Origin: Zygnema cylindricum
Lineage: Eukaryota; Streptophyta; Zygnematophyceae; Zygnematales; Zygnemataceae
Length of the DNA: 64,000 bases
Assembly: GCA_037447655.1 (NCBI GenBank)
Contig: JBBHKE010001564.1
Location: forward strand, 96,516 to 160,515
Direction of reading: 5' to 3'
Shown here: positions 19,514 to 32,171 of the stretch, piece by piece
Numbering within the stretch: position 1 is the first letter of the stretch
Layout: the number at the start of each line of letters is the position of its first letter
The notes under the pieces: model-generated
Seen by the model: only the letters and a program-made list of their open reading frames with translations
Told to the model about the DNA's origin: nothing
The model's database searches: none
Made by a program: the position numbers and the translations under genes

Positions 19514-20920
19514 TTTAATCATTTCGCGTGGAGTAGCATCCCAGTCGTCGACGCTGATTATGTAATTTTCCTAACTTCGCATCTGGACCGTCGACGCAAA
19601 TGACAGACAAATCGACTGTCAGTTCTAACGAAGCTACCCGATTGGACTATTTTAAGTCGTCAACCACTTGGAGGTTCACGCGTTTACATGTAGATAGGAA
19701 GGGTTTTAATCCGTAGGTCATAGATTTTGTAACGTAGGACATAGGATTTCTGCCTCTTATTAGTTGAATCCAAACTAGACTCAAATATTTACATAGCACG
19801 CTATACTGTAGACGCGCTAGACGTAGTTTTGGTTACTTAGTTCATTTTAGATTATTTCGTGGTCACAATTTTCAAGTGCAGGAATTATTCATTTTATTTA
19901 TTTTCAGTATTGAGGATTTTATGCAGCCATCTTTTTATTTGTAAAATTGTCCTTACAGCTTAGAGGCGATTTCTTTTGCGTGAAGCGTCTAGTTTTTTAT
20001 TTCATTATCAATATCTTGTAAAACCTTACATATTAATCTATACGGCTTCGGCGAAGACCTACACAGTTTCCCTTCACTTTCCTCGTCCTTTTGAGTGGAT
20101 TTTGACTGCGATCTCACAACACAAACTTCTTTTCTCGGCTGTGGCTCGATTTTAACTAGTGTGGAAGTTGCGTGTAGGGATTATTGATTTGTTGTGTTTA
20201 TTTCTTGTAATTTTGTATTTATTTCTTTTTGGCTTTTGCGCATCTTTTGAGTTTGATTATCTTAAACCTCATAAGTGTCGGGCATATTGTCATTTTCAGT
20301 TTTTATTTATCTTTCTCAGTTGTTTATGTTTTGATTCATTTTATTCAAGTATAAATTCAGATTATTCTCGATAAAGATAACTCTTGCAAGGGATATAAAA
20401 AGTCTGTGGGGCCTAGTGGTCATCCATCGGCTTAGTCCTAACCATAACCAGCTAAGTCGTTGACCTTTCTATTTCTTCCACCTTGCCTGTTATTGTATTT
20501 ACCCATTTTTCACTTTTATGTTTTATTCCATTCACCATAGCTTGTTATCATTTGAGTTAAGTGGTGCACAACTGATGATATTGCATGCATCTTCACATTG
20601 TTTGACACATGCACGACTAGTCCGTACGCACTGGAAAACTGCGTAAGCATAGATCTATAGACGTGAGTCCGTGACGTATTCTATTTCATTTAATAAGTAT
20701 AGTACAGTACTGTACTGTACTGGACCTGTACAATAAACTGTACCATTCATCGTATCCTTGACCTAATGAATATTCAACAGCTTCTGTACCATTCATCGTA
20801 TCCTTGACCTAATGAATATTCAACAGCTTCTTGTCACTACAGTACAGACTAGGTTTCTTAAATTTTGGTAGGCGGTGTGGACCGTGTGGACATATTGACA
20901 CATATTAAAAAAACGTGTTA
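19514..20920. other. LTR-like and repeat DNA with a 46-bp tandem duplication
   Basis: The tail near 20375-20400 resembles the LTR tail near 14873. 20738-20783 and 20784-20829 are exact tandem copies of a 46-bp unit, preceded by a GTACAGTACTGTACTGTAC palindromic run near 20702. No gene seen. Confidence 0.6.
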
Positions 20921-21657
20921 GGGTGAAGTTCCATCAGGCGAAAAGTGGCGTAGTTTACAGAAATTCTCGACTCTTTGTACCAAATTGTACCACCTATTTT
21001 GTTTTTATACGAAAAAAAACATTACAGAAAATCTTGCCGATACTCTTTGAAAGTCTTAGAGGTAATACTGGCCGTTGGATGTTCATCTGCAAGGAGTTCG
21101 CTTCATTTTTCTTTGTAATTGTCAACCCACCTCCTCGAGGTGGGTTGGCAATTACAAAAAAAAAAGTTCGTGACACGCTGGGCCATTAAGCTACGTGTCA
21201 TGATGGAAAACCAACAAAAAATCTTAAGATTTGCACATGACACGCGCTTTTCAAAATACAACCGAAAATAAAAACGAAATTTCGTAACATTCCTTCGTCA
21301 CGCTATTTTCGAAAACTTTTGTTCGTCACACTATTTCTCTCAAAGGACTTTAGTTGTGTTCGAAAACAAAAACCCTAAAAAATGAGCTGGCGTACAGATT
21401 AGCGTTTGCAAAAAGTATAAATGTTTTGTCGTATGATGATTTCGTACGCAGGTACATGGTACGCAAGTGAAGATTTGGAGTTAAGTTTGTCGGTGCTTAA
21501 AATATGAAAGATATTCACTATCGGATCGTAGCTTGCGTGGCGCCACTCAATGTATAACACGTGTATTACAGACTCTACGTGATGGAACTTCGACTCAATC
21601 AACCCGGTGTGTAGAGTTAGCCGTACGATTACAGAAACGTCTGATGGAACTTCACCC
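20921..21657. mobile_element. Harbinger-like MITE, copy A
   Basis: The terminal inverted repeats are GGGTGAAGTTCCATCAG and its complement, with TTA duplications at 20918-20920 and 21658-21660. A TTA duplication is typical of PIF/Harbinger. An internal hairpin lies at 21115-21155 (19-bp stem, 3-nt loop). It is in reverse orientation to copies B and C. No transposase. Confidence 0.9.
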
Positions 21658-22615
21658 TTATTCCCACACTTTGCAAAGTACGTCGCGAATCGTAATTAGA
21701 GTAAAAATCCAAAAAAAAACAATTAGAGTAATGAACTCTAATTTATGTGATAGAACTTTTTCATTCAGGAAGTTTACTCTAATTTATTTAAGTAATATAT
21801 ATTGGGTTATGTCGGCAATAATTATCCGCGCTGAAATTATGAACACTAAATTACGTAGATGTATAAAATATGTCAGTCCGTATAGTTTTGACGTCATTAT
21901 GACGTTAGAACTATTTGTCGCGCTGAATGTCAGTTAATGTTCACATTGACGACAATGCTGTCAACGGACGAGAGTTATGCAAACGAATTTTCTTCGATGT
22001 CACTGATTTTTCGTTTAGTGCGATTTCACGTGCGAGCGCGATTCCATTAAATCATTATTTGCACCTTTTTACTTAAAAAAATACAATTTTGCACGGTCGA
22101 ATGTCGTCCGTACTCTACACTATTTAAAACGAACCTATATTACAAATTTTTACGCTAATTAAATCTTACCTAAATTAGAATAATGAAATAATTAGAATCG
22201 TTTACTCTATTTGATGCCACAGAGTCGAAATTTCGAGCGACCGAATTAGAGTAATTTACTCTAGTTACGATTTGCGGTGTACTGTATTGTACTGCCCGGG
22301 TACCATGCATTTTTGGGTCATACGGTTATTGGGTTGTGTTTTTTTTTTAATAAAAAAAAACACAAATGAGAAAAAATCCCTAAACATATTTATACACACG
22401 AAGTCCGCGCGGCGCGGCGCATCTTAATACGAAATGAGTGTGGACGTCTTCCGTAAAAGTCCCACACGTTGTCAGTAGCGCGAAAATCGCAAGGTTCAGT
22501 CCAATACACCGTGAATCGTTATTATCGTTGATAAATTATTAGTGTTGAAAAATAATTAGCGTTATTAACACTAACTACGATTTTCATTTTTTTTGAAAAA
22601 AATATTTAATACAAA
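21658..22615. other. AT-rich DNA with pieces of the CACCG-type MITE family
   Basis: Contains paired ATTAGAGT/ACTCTAAT words and CACCGTGAATCGTTATTA-type ends (22503-22520, 22266-22280). No coding support. Confidence 0.45.
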
Positions 22616-24339
22616 GGGTGAAGTTCCATTAGGACATTATGTTATTGTACGGCCAACATTACAGAATGCTACAATTTGAACGAAATTCCATCACGGAGAG
22701 TCTGTAATCCACGTGGTAACAAATGAGTGGTTCCACGTAGCTATAGATTTGAAATCATAGTTCAAAAGTAGGCTTTTTTATGGTAGGCCTTTGGTAGGCG
22801 CACAAAACTTTGCACAAAACTCGCGCAACGTAGGCATACTGTAGATGTGTGCGTCGTGCACACTCCTATACGAAAGTCCGAATCTGACGCAAGATCAAAG
22901 TACAGCGCACGCCGCCGGACGGAATTTTTTAGCGAACTGACACGGCGTAGGATGACATTCCGTGGGAAAAAAAACCGGGAAAAAAAAAACCGGGAAAATT
23001 CTCAAATAGCGTAGTTTATTCTATATTTTTCATTACTCTAATTAGGGCTATTTTCCAAGTACCGTAAAAAATGAAAGTACGTTGTCTCTTAAATAGAGTG
23101 GTGTTCGATCAGTGTCAGACCGTACATAAATGAATCTTTTTAAGTTAAAAAGTACAATAAATTAGTTTTAGTAACCGCGGACGGATGAGAATGTGCGTCC
23201 TAAAAAGGGAAAAAAACCATGTCGTAAAAAATCCCGTTCACACATATTCGTATGACAGCCGCGTTTCGACCGTGTGAACACCAACAGGATTGGTCAGTAG
23301 GTTTTACTATTTTTTTTGGTAGTGTGGTATTTTTTTTTTTTATCGTCCCATACTGCCTGGTTGGTCAATTTGAGGCTTTATTTAGTGTGGCCCTCAAAAT
23401 TGCAGACGCTAATATGACAGATTGTCCTTTCGTAAGTTGTGTTATGGGCTTTTCATGTGATCTTCTTAAATCACCTACTTTGATCAACGACCGTCCAATC
23501 GTCCAAATCAGACGGTATAAATAAAAAGTCCCTCAAAACTCACAGAAATTTTTTCTTTTGTCTGATTTTTTTTCAAAATTTAGACATGTCGTTTAATTCT
23601 CTATCGATCGATGTGCAACTCAACCCTGTTCCTATTTTATTTCATTTTGCGGCCAATACAATGTGGGTCTTAAGGGCATATTGTATGTTTTGCGTACAAT
23701 AGGCATATTGTATGGGCATACGGTCACCTACTTTTGAACTATGTTTGAAATTGAAAATCGTCAAAGATTTTTACACCAACCAAATATCTTCATTTGTGTT
23801 CCATGTACGTGCGTACCAAGTCATTGTTCAACACAGGTTTTGTACTTTTTGTAGACGCCTTGTCAGATGCCACCTCATTTTTTAGGGTTCCTGTTTTTAC
23901 GCGTTACGAATGAGCGCTGCCAGAAATAGTGTGACGAATGGGCGACAACAAAAATAGCGTGACAAAAGTGCGTTACAAGATTTCGTTTGTATTTTTTGCT
24001 GGATTCTTGAATGCGTATATCGTGTGCGAAATTTTCTGATTTACGTTGGTTGCCATCATAACACGTATGCTCATTATCCAACGTGTCGGGGCTCAATTTT
24101 TTTTTGTAATTGGTGATATACCTCGCGAGGTACATCACCAATTACAAAAACGTTCGCAGCGAATGCTTCGCGAAAAAATATCCAACGGTCGCTCTTAACT
24201 CCCAGACTTTTGGAGAATATCAGCAAGATTCTCTGTAATGTTGTTTTCCGCATAAAAACAAAATAAGACGTACGGCGTAGTAGGGAGAGGTCCAAATTTC
24301 TATAAACAACCTCACTTTTCGTCTAATGGAACTTCACCC
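22616..24339. mobile_element. Harbinger-like MITE, copy B, containing a nested hAT-like element
   Basis: The ends GGGTGAAGTTCCATTAG and CTAATGGAACTTCACCC match copies A and C. The right duplication is TAA and the left AAA, so one flank has mutated. A near-perfect palindrome spans 24106-24145. The element is split at 22756-23743 by another transposon. Confidence 0.85.
22756..23743. mobile_element. Non-autonomous hAT-like element (988 bp)
   Basis: The terminal repeats are CATAGTTCAAAAGTAGG and CCTACTTTTGAACTATG. The 8-bp duplication TTTGAAAT lies at 22748-22755 and 23744-23751, the hAT length. No transposase frame. Partial relatives occur at 30793-31240 and 18490-18660. Confidence 0.85.
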
Positions 24340-25797
24340 TAATTGATCATTAATTCTAATTTTGTTACAACAGATCTGCCATCAAGATCTTCACAGTAAA
24401 ATAGGCAAAAGTACAAAATCTAACAAATCGTACACTGTCGCGTCCTTTGACTCTAGTTTTCTCATAGCTCTAATTTGGGTGTTCGCGCGAATAATTAGTA
24501 TGTCACAACATATACTTACACTAAAATATGTACGATCTTATTATGTCTCTTATTCTAAGCGTAATTTTACATACGATCACGATTATTTAAATCCATGTTT
24601 CGTATTTTTTTACTTAATAAAGTACCGTTTTGTAAGGACTGATACGTTCATACACCACACTATTCAATAATATCATAAATTAGATTATGAACGCTAATTC
24701 CCTAGAACCGTAATTAATGTAAAGGAAAATTTAGTATTATCAATTCTATTTCGGGTTTTGGAATCAAAATTTGGAGGCGCCGATATAGAGTTCATAACGC
24801 TAATAAAGATTCGCGGTGTACATCGTGAATCGTTATTAGCCTTATGCACGCTATATCGGCACCCCAAAAATTTGACATTGATACCCAAAATACAGTGATT
24901 GAATCTAATTTAACTTTGACATTAATTACGGTTCTAGTAAAATAGCGTCAATGGAATGACCGTACTATATTCATTAATAGTGTGGTGTACAGAAAATGTT
25001 TGTTCGTACAGCAGTGTACTTCTTTATCGACATCCGTACGGAAATATTGGTTAACTTATGTCGGTCACATACAAAGCTGCGTTTAGAAAAATAGCGGAAT
25101 CCAGTTTCCAAAATAGGCGTTCGCATACATTTAGAAGTTCGTTTTTGTGTGTGTCAGTGTGAACTGATAATGTGTGCACATGCTAAAAACTGTCCATGTT
25201 ACATAAACGCAGTGTTGCACACTTACACATGTTGATAGTTGAAGAAAGCTAAGTCTAATACGGTGCCCCTTTACTCTATTTCCGATCCTGCGAGATTAAT
25301 AGTATATATGTTTACATTATTAAAGGGTTTTTGAGGGTACATAATGGTAATACCAGACCTTTAAACGAACGAGACGCATATTAGAGTTATGTTTTATTCT
25401 AAAATGGGTTATGTTTCAAAAAACAACAACAAATTAGTGTCATATTGTGTACATATTAGAGTGAATTTACAAAATTTAGAATTCAAAAAACGCGGCGCCT
25501 TGAAAACGAGAATTGGTACAAACTAGCGGCATATGCGGACAGAACACAAAAAATAGATTTTGTGGTCAGCCAAATCTCAACCACATCCTCATTTTTTGAC
25601 GGCATGCTTTGCAATCTCGCATATGCATTTTTACACGACGTCGCCATTTTTTTGGCAGGATGCGTGTCATCGCCACGCCGCCTCCTTTAATCTAGCGACA
25701 TCCAGTAGACTATGGCTCCCTCTATAGTTTACAGCGGCAAGCGTTTGGAACGTAATATGGAGGAACAACAATATAGGTCGAGCCAACATCGTCGCTA
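24340..25797. other. AT-rich intergenic DNA
   Basis: MITE fragments near 24790-24860 (inverted GATTCGCGGTGTAC/GTACATCGTGAATC). No gene recognised. Confidence 0.4.
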
Positions 25798-27455
25798 TGT
25801 ATTTCCGGGATTATTATGAAATCATTGGTAAGTGCGCAGCCCAGCATGTGGAATCATCTCTCTTGCGCTCTCTGCCTCTTTCTTCTTCCCCCTTCATTTT
25901 CTCTTCCTCTCTATCCTTTAATCTCTCTCTCTACGAATTCTCCATCTCCCATATTTCTTCCCATTAACCCTCCCTACCCTTTTCTCTTGTTCACTTCTTT
26001 CCAGTTTCTCTCTCTCTCCCTTTTTCTGTCTCATATCCTTTCTCTGCTTTTCTTTGAGAGTGGTTTTTTTCCTATGTTATTCTCTTTTTCGTTCTGTGTC
26101 ACTCTCTGTTCTTCTTCTTTTTCACGTAATATTTTTCAAATCCACCTACCCCGTACTAATCTGTTATATATTTTTTTTCTTATGTATTATGAATTGTCAT
26201 CGATGATGAGGATATATCCGACGGCCGGTTGTATTGTACAGCAGCCCACGGAAACATGCAATATAGGGAAGAATAAAACATCATGTTGGTGGTATTCGAC
26301 CGTACGAAGGCGCATGGAGTATACCGTTAGGAGCTTTCTATGGATCTATATTTGTTATCACGGATGGGGGATACTTAGTTAGTGTGTGTAAAATATGAGG
26401 GTTTTTAAAATTATTTTTAGAGGATTTCCTACTTACAAGCAGAAACGTTAATACTTCATGACTATTTAGACCTTTGTTGACTACTGCAGATTAATAGGCC
26501 TTAGTTAGTTATATATTGTAATATTGTAAACAGAGTTTACCATGAAAAATAAAATTGATGTATTTCTTTTCCCATTGTTTTAATGAATGCTCGTGTTTGT
26601 GTCACCTTTTGGTGTATTTTCTATTCATTGTGTGTTTTATAATTGCTTTCATGTTGTTTCGTTGATATTATCGCATTAAAATATATTTTCATCTAACTTG
26701 CATTTTTTTTGTTGTGGACATCTGTATATGCTCGAAATATGATTTTTATTTGTATTTTTTTACTTCAGACCGCGTATTTTTCTTCATCTTTGATTTTTGT
26801 GCATGAAATATTTTGGTTTGATTTTCACTACTGTATTAATGGTTTCAATCTAGCGAAAAAAGAGATTCTCGACATAGGATTAAGGATGTTATTTGATCAC
26901 AATAAAATTAATATCCATGTAATTTAAAAACTCAAACTGTCTGAATCAGCGACGAAACAACCTTGGCGCTGAAAGGTTTCCACAAATGGTTCCATGATTG
27001 AATTCAGCGACGACAAACTCTGCTTTGTCGGAGATGGTGAGAACGTTGTTTTGTCGCTGAAATTCCTTCTAGCGACAAAACATACTTTACTTTCTCAAAT
27101 ATTATAACGATGTTGTGTAGTCGCTAAATTCCAGTTAGCGACGACATAGCCTCTGCTTTGTCAACTATGATAATAATGTTTTTTCGTCGCTATACTAGGG
27201 TCTGTCGCTGAAATTCCTTCTAGCGACAAAACATATTTTTATTTCTGAAATATGATGACGATGTTCTGTCGTCGCTAAATTCCATTTAGCGACGACATAG
27301 CCTTTGCTTTTTGAGCTATGATAATAATGTTTTTTCGCCGCAAAATTAATGTCATGCGACGACAAATTATCGTCGCTGCAAGAGCAACCATTATTTAGTT
27401 CGAAGAATATGGTGTTTATAAAAATGAGCACTAAAAAAATTTCGAGAAAGAGGCA
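25798..27455. repeat. 1.65-kb transposon-end repeat, copy 1
   Basis: Nearly identical to 32172-33825, from GTATTTCCGGGATTATTATG to the TTTCGAGA end. The left third is CT-rich and gives a spurious S/L/P/F frame. 26950-27400 is an array of inverted TTTTGTCGCT/AGCGACAAAA and CGTCGCT/AGCGACG pairs. No coding capacity; likely a deleted derivative of the element holding the transposase at 34213-39090. Confidence 0.85.
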
Positions 27456-28094
27456 AGTCAATCCTCGGAAAGAAAATAATCGATCTACATCAACCAAAGG
27501 TCAAAGAAAATAACATGAGTTCAGAGATAGATGTAGAATGTTAGCCTACTTCCATACAAACTTTTCTACACACGCAATATGATAACAACCAGGGCATTCT
27601 TGTCGTAAACGTAATCTGAACTGGCTTCTTATATAGAAACAATAAGATAATTACAACATTCAAAATAACACGACAACTGGAAACCATATTTCGTGTCCTT
27701 AAACAAAATCGGTAGAATCATATTCTGGTTACACTTTCAAAGAAATCTCACATTATGTGAGAAACAGTACCCACGATTCCTCATGTTTTCCTCACAGAGG
27801 GTGAGCAACTTTCCACCAGACTCTTAACAAATCAGAAGCATGTTTACATATGATTTCTACTTCCAGCAACATCAAAACGCCCATGCAGCTCAACAGAAGT
27901 AAACAGGACCGTTAGTTCATGCAACAAGAAACGTCAAGGCCAAGCATTTTTAATCAGCGGCAGTCTCAGCCTGTAACCAACACAGTGTCGACTCGCATGA
28001 ACCGACTTTCCTCAAAATCTGAGCTGTGTGCACACGCATACTTGGCGAAACGTGCTGAATTCCTGCCGAGAAATCAGGAGAGGCCGGCCTTAAG
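27456..28094. other. Unassigned AT-rich DNA
   Basis: Nothing recognised. Confidence 0.3.
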
Positions 28095-28310
28095 CAGCGA
28101 GACAGCTGTCAGCTGATTCCGTCGAGACAGCTGGAGCAGCTTGCGGCGAGACAGCTGTCAGCAGATTGAGTCGAGACATTGAGTCGAGACAGCTGTCAGC
28201 TGATTCCGTCGAGACAGCTGGAGCAGCTTGCGGCGAGACAGCTGTCAGCAGATTGAGTCGAGACATTGAGTCGCGACAGCTGTCAGCTGATTGCGGCGAG
28301 GAGTAGTTGC
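28095..28310. repeat. 87-bp tandem repeat (about 2.3 copies) of GAGACAGCTGTCAGC units
   Basis: Two nearly identical 87-bp units and a third partial unit, each with three sub-motifs around the palindrome ACAGCTGT. The minus-strand open frame over it is a by-product. Confidence 0.85.
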
Positions 28311-28434
28311 GACCTCTCTCCCAGTTTGCAGTCCTGACTGGCTCGGCTGCCGTCACTGTGCAGGAGCAGCGGGAGGACTGGGAGGGACGAGGCGGACAGG
28401 CTGTAGCCTTGGAAACGGAGAGGCAACTCGGGAA

Positions 28435-28610
28435 GGGGAGAGAGAGAGAGGGAGAGGGAGAGGGAGAAGAAGAAACGTTTCAGTTTCACGGGAGAGGGAG
28501 AGGGAAATGGGAAGGAGAGGGAGAGGGAGAAAGAGAGGAAGGATGGATATGCTTCAGTTCCACTGGAGAGGGAAGGAGGGAAGTGGGAGGGAGGGGGAGA
28601 GGGGGCCTTT
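28435..28610. repeat. GA/GGGA-rich simple sequence
   Basis: Long purine-only run with GAGAGGGA units. Confidence 0.85.
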
Positions 28611-29410
28611 TATAAAAATCGAAAAAACAAAGATACGTTGGAGTGGGACGTCGACAAGAAAACGACAACTAAAGCGTGCAAACGGCGGAACGAAAACGAT
28701 AAAAGTAAGAGGTCCGTTGGGATTGTGAGTCATAAAAAATGACAAAACAAACATACGGACATGACAACAAAATCGACAAAATAAAGGAACGTTGGAACCG
28801 TACGTCGACTTGGAAACGACAAAGCATCCTGGATGAATCGACAAACATATATAACTTTGTCACATAATACGTCAAAAGAGCAGAAACGATAAAAGGTAAA
28901 AGGGCCGTTAGAATTGTAAGTCATAAAAACGACAGAAAATACATATGTACAGAACTAATAGATCGACAAAAAAAAAGGTACGTTACAACGGTAACTTAGA
29001 ATAAAAACGACAAATCACACATGCATGTTGTATATAAAGTCGACAAAGAAAGAAGGTTCAGTACAATGATACGATAAAATAAAAAGAGTTACGTTGGATA
29101 CAAAAGAGAATGAGTTTAAAAAAGTACAGTGACATCAAAACGACAAATAAAAAATAAACGTTAGAAAGCAAATCGACAAAGCAAAAATAGATCCGTTGAA
29201 AACACACGTTCCAAAAGGGACGTTATGCTATACGACATAGCAAAAAAGAACAAGCGGCAAAACCAAAAAGACAAAACCAAAAAGATACGTTGAGATTATT
29301 GAAAGGTACAGGTAAGGTACAGTGACACCGAAACGACAAACAAAAAATAAACGCTTGAACACAATCGACAAATCAAAAATAAATCCGTTGGGAAAGTTAC
29401 GTTGCAAAGG
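28611..29410. repeat. Degenerate dispersed array of CGACAAA ... ACGTTGGA motifs
   Basis: At least a dozen occurrences of TCGACAAA or ACGACAAA alternate with ACGTTG/CCGTTG words at irregular 30-60-bp spacing. No coding frame is supported. Confidence 0.6.
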
Positions 29411-29428
29411 GGCGTTAAACTATACTAC

Positions 29429-29630
29429 ACCGCCAATCGCTATTAGAGTCAAGGATTAAATAGCGTCAAAAAAAAATTAGCGTTATTGATTCTAATTTAG
29501 TACCTGAGACGTGGCAGATTATGGTCCACCTACTTAAATAGCGTTATTAGTTGTATTTCAGGTTTTTTTTTTTGAAAAAAGGGCACCGAATTGGCGTTAT
29601 ATACTCTAATAGCGATTGGCGGTGTACACA
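29429..29630. mobile_element. CACCGCC-type MITE, about 200 bp
   Basis: Inverted ends CACCGCCAATCGCTATTAG and its complement with TA on both outer sides, suggesting a TA target. Related fragments lie at 22.5, 24.8, 31.7, 40.5, 45.0-45.2 and 63.07-63.27 kb. Confidence 0.8.
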
Positions 29631-30786
29631 GCAAAACAACAAAAAATGATGCGAAGTATAGATTGTTCGAATTGAAAACTTGTTTACGTGCGGATTAAGA
29701 GGTTTAGGTGCGACCGGAGAAAAAGTACGAACGTTAGAGAAGAAAACGTTTGGTGTACGGGAAAAAATCAAATGACGTTGGTGTGTACCATAGTTGTTCA
29801 CGGCGATTAGTGCGAACGTACCGTCCGCGACGAACTATACGTAACAAACGCATTGAACCTTTTGATCAAATCGCAAAAAATCGTTAATGAATTTCCTTCG
29901 GTACTAAACCGTACATAAAAAAAACAAAAAACTATTACATATAACGCAGTTTGCAAGTTTTTCCCGTTAAATGAGCGGTAAAACAATAAACTCTTTATGT
30001 TTTTATCACACTCTTTGCTTGTGTCAGAACTTCTTCACCAACTGGTAGTCCAGTTGGTGAAGAATACGGTAAGCTACGCACTTGACGTACCCGGGTTCGA
30101 TGTCATGAAGGTAAAATTTTATGAAATTTTGTCTGTCCGAGCATATCTGACAGACAGACATGGCCGCCTTCTGTCTGCCTTCTTTCTCTATCTCGCAGAC
30201 AGCGCATTACTCCAAAAAAATAAAATACAGACCAAGAACAAATGGCATTTTTCACATTCAACAATTTGCACGACATAGAAATTTGCACGATTTCTAGGCA
30301 TGATTGCTTTTGTCGAAGTTTAGAGGCGAGGATAGGAAAAAGCTTGGGAGGGAGGAGGGTAGGATATGGGAAAGCGGCTTCCTCGCGGTTTCGTTTTCAA
30401 TGTTCCATGACGTCTTCTTTCAAAAAAAATTGAAGAAGACGCCCGTACAAATTTCAAACTGAACGCGCAAATTATTGTGATGTTCAACGTCTCTTTTCGA
30501 AAATGTCCGTACATTTTCGATTATATAACGTACAACTTTCGTGGTATTTCTGTTCAGTTCACTGAACAGAAGGTACCAATAAATACGACGCATATTTCCC
30601 GTTTTATTCAGTACATATCCGTAAAAAAATGTACAGTTACGGTAATTTTTTTACAGGTTTCCGTAAATTTTCAGTTTCAATTTACAGTACACGTTTTTTT
30701 ACGATTTTTTTCCAAAGTCACGAATTATACGTTTCAATCGGAAAAAAGGAAAAAATCGCGCGATTTGAACAACTATGGTGTGTACA
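29631..30786. other. Non-coding DNA with a cluster of hairpins
   Basis: Perfect hairpins occur at 30031-30064 (15-bp stem, 4-nt loop), 30498-30519 (9 bp) and 30548-30571 (11 bp, 2-nt loop), and an imperfect one at 30412-30440. The third matches in inverse an element near 18850-18880. No gene. Confidence 0.55.
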
Positions 30787-30792
30787 TACTAC

Positions 30793-31240
30793 ACATAGTT
30801 CAAAAGTAGGCGTTTTTATGGTAGGCCTTTGGTAGGCGCACAAAACTTAACACAAAACTCGCGCAGAGTAGGCATACTGTATGTGTGTGCGTTGTGCACA
30901 CTCTTGTACGAACGTACGAATCTGACGTATCATCATAGTACAGCGCACGCCGCCGAACGAATTTTTTTAGCGAACTGGCACGGCGAAGGATGACATTCCG
31001 CGGGGTAAAAAACCTGGAAAAAAAAACGCGGACTTAAGTCCTATCGTAAGTTGTGTTATGGGCTTTTCATGTGATCTTCTTAGATCGCTACTTTGATCAG
31101 CGACCGTCCGATCGTTCAAATCTGACGGTTTAAATAAAAATACCCCAAAACTCACGGAAAAATAAAAATTTGTCCGAATGATTTTTAAAATTTAGACATG
31201 ACGTTTAATTCTCTATCGAGCGATGTGCAACTCAACCCGA
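30793..31240. repeat. Truncated, internally deleted copy of the hAT-like element
   Basis: Starts CATAGTTCAAAAGTAGGCG like 22756 and follows it with an internal deletion to the GTGCAACTCAACC block. The right terminus is missing. Confidence 0.8.
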
Positions 31241-32171
31241 TTGACTCAACCCGAATAACGATTGATTCCAAGTTATAAAGGCGAAGGAAAATCACAAAAA
31301 CCTGTTCGCACATGTTCAAATGTCGAATATGCAAATGCATACTATAGGTTTTGTAGAAATAGCGTTAATTGCTCCAATTTCGATTTTTTGTAATATTTAA
31401 ATAGTGTAGTATAAATAATGAATCAGCTGGTACGAAAAACTACTCATTATTTTCTACAGCCGTACAGAATAAGCGTAAGTTTATGGCGTCGACACGGGAA
31501 ATTGAGTGCGTCGCCATGAAAAAGCGCACGCGGATTTGAATCCCAGTCATAAAGAGGAGGGAGAATTGCGAGAACCTCTTCTCACATGTTCAAGAGTCAA
31601 ACATGTGAACATAGACTATCGTGGCTACAGGTGTGTATAAATTAGCGTTAGTTTTTGACTTTTTGTTGACCTTAGGCTTTTAACCCAAAATAGAGTCAAG
31701 CTTTAATAGCGATTCACGGTTTACGTTCAACCCTTAATTTGAATATTTCCGTACATTTTTATCGTACATATTCGTACGAATGTATACGCATTTTACGAAA
31801 GGTTCAAAATCTAAAAAAAAATAACGAAATTTCGAAAATATGTCAAAATCCGTACGAATGAGACATTCATGATTTAAACACCAACTCCTTTGGGGGATTG
31901 GTCACCAACATTTAGATATTGGCGCATTTATTCCATCCACTCACTGCCATTGTAACCCCAAGGAACATAAGTTGCCCTAGGGTTCAACACGTGTAAGAAG
32001 AAAATTTAGTTGCCGTCGTTCAGAAAATGTCGCTGGAATAATAGACTGTTTGGATTGTCTCCTCGAATCACGGAGGTGATTCAGTTTGAATCGAACTGCG
32101 GAAATTACATATGTTTATTCGAACGGAATTACTCACTTTGTACTTATGACATAATTTGGCGTTTTTGGAAT
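31241..32171. other. Unassigned AT-rich DNA
   Basis: A fragment of the CACCG-type MITE near 31705. Nothing else recognised. Confidence 0.3.

Noticed and set aside
25816-26382. Plus-strand open frame rich in S, L, P, F
   Set aside because: It is the translation of a CT-rich run inside a transposon-end repeat. The second copy (32170-32427) breaks the frame and no domain is visible.
26709-26927. Identical 72-codon frame here and at 33079-33297
   Set aside because: Identity reflects the 1.65-kb duplication, not coding constraint; AT-rich with F/I/Y bias only.
28090-28728. Open frames over the 87-bp tandem and GA-rich run
   Set aside because: Simple-sequence translations with no start context or conserved domain.
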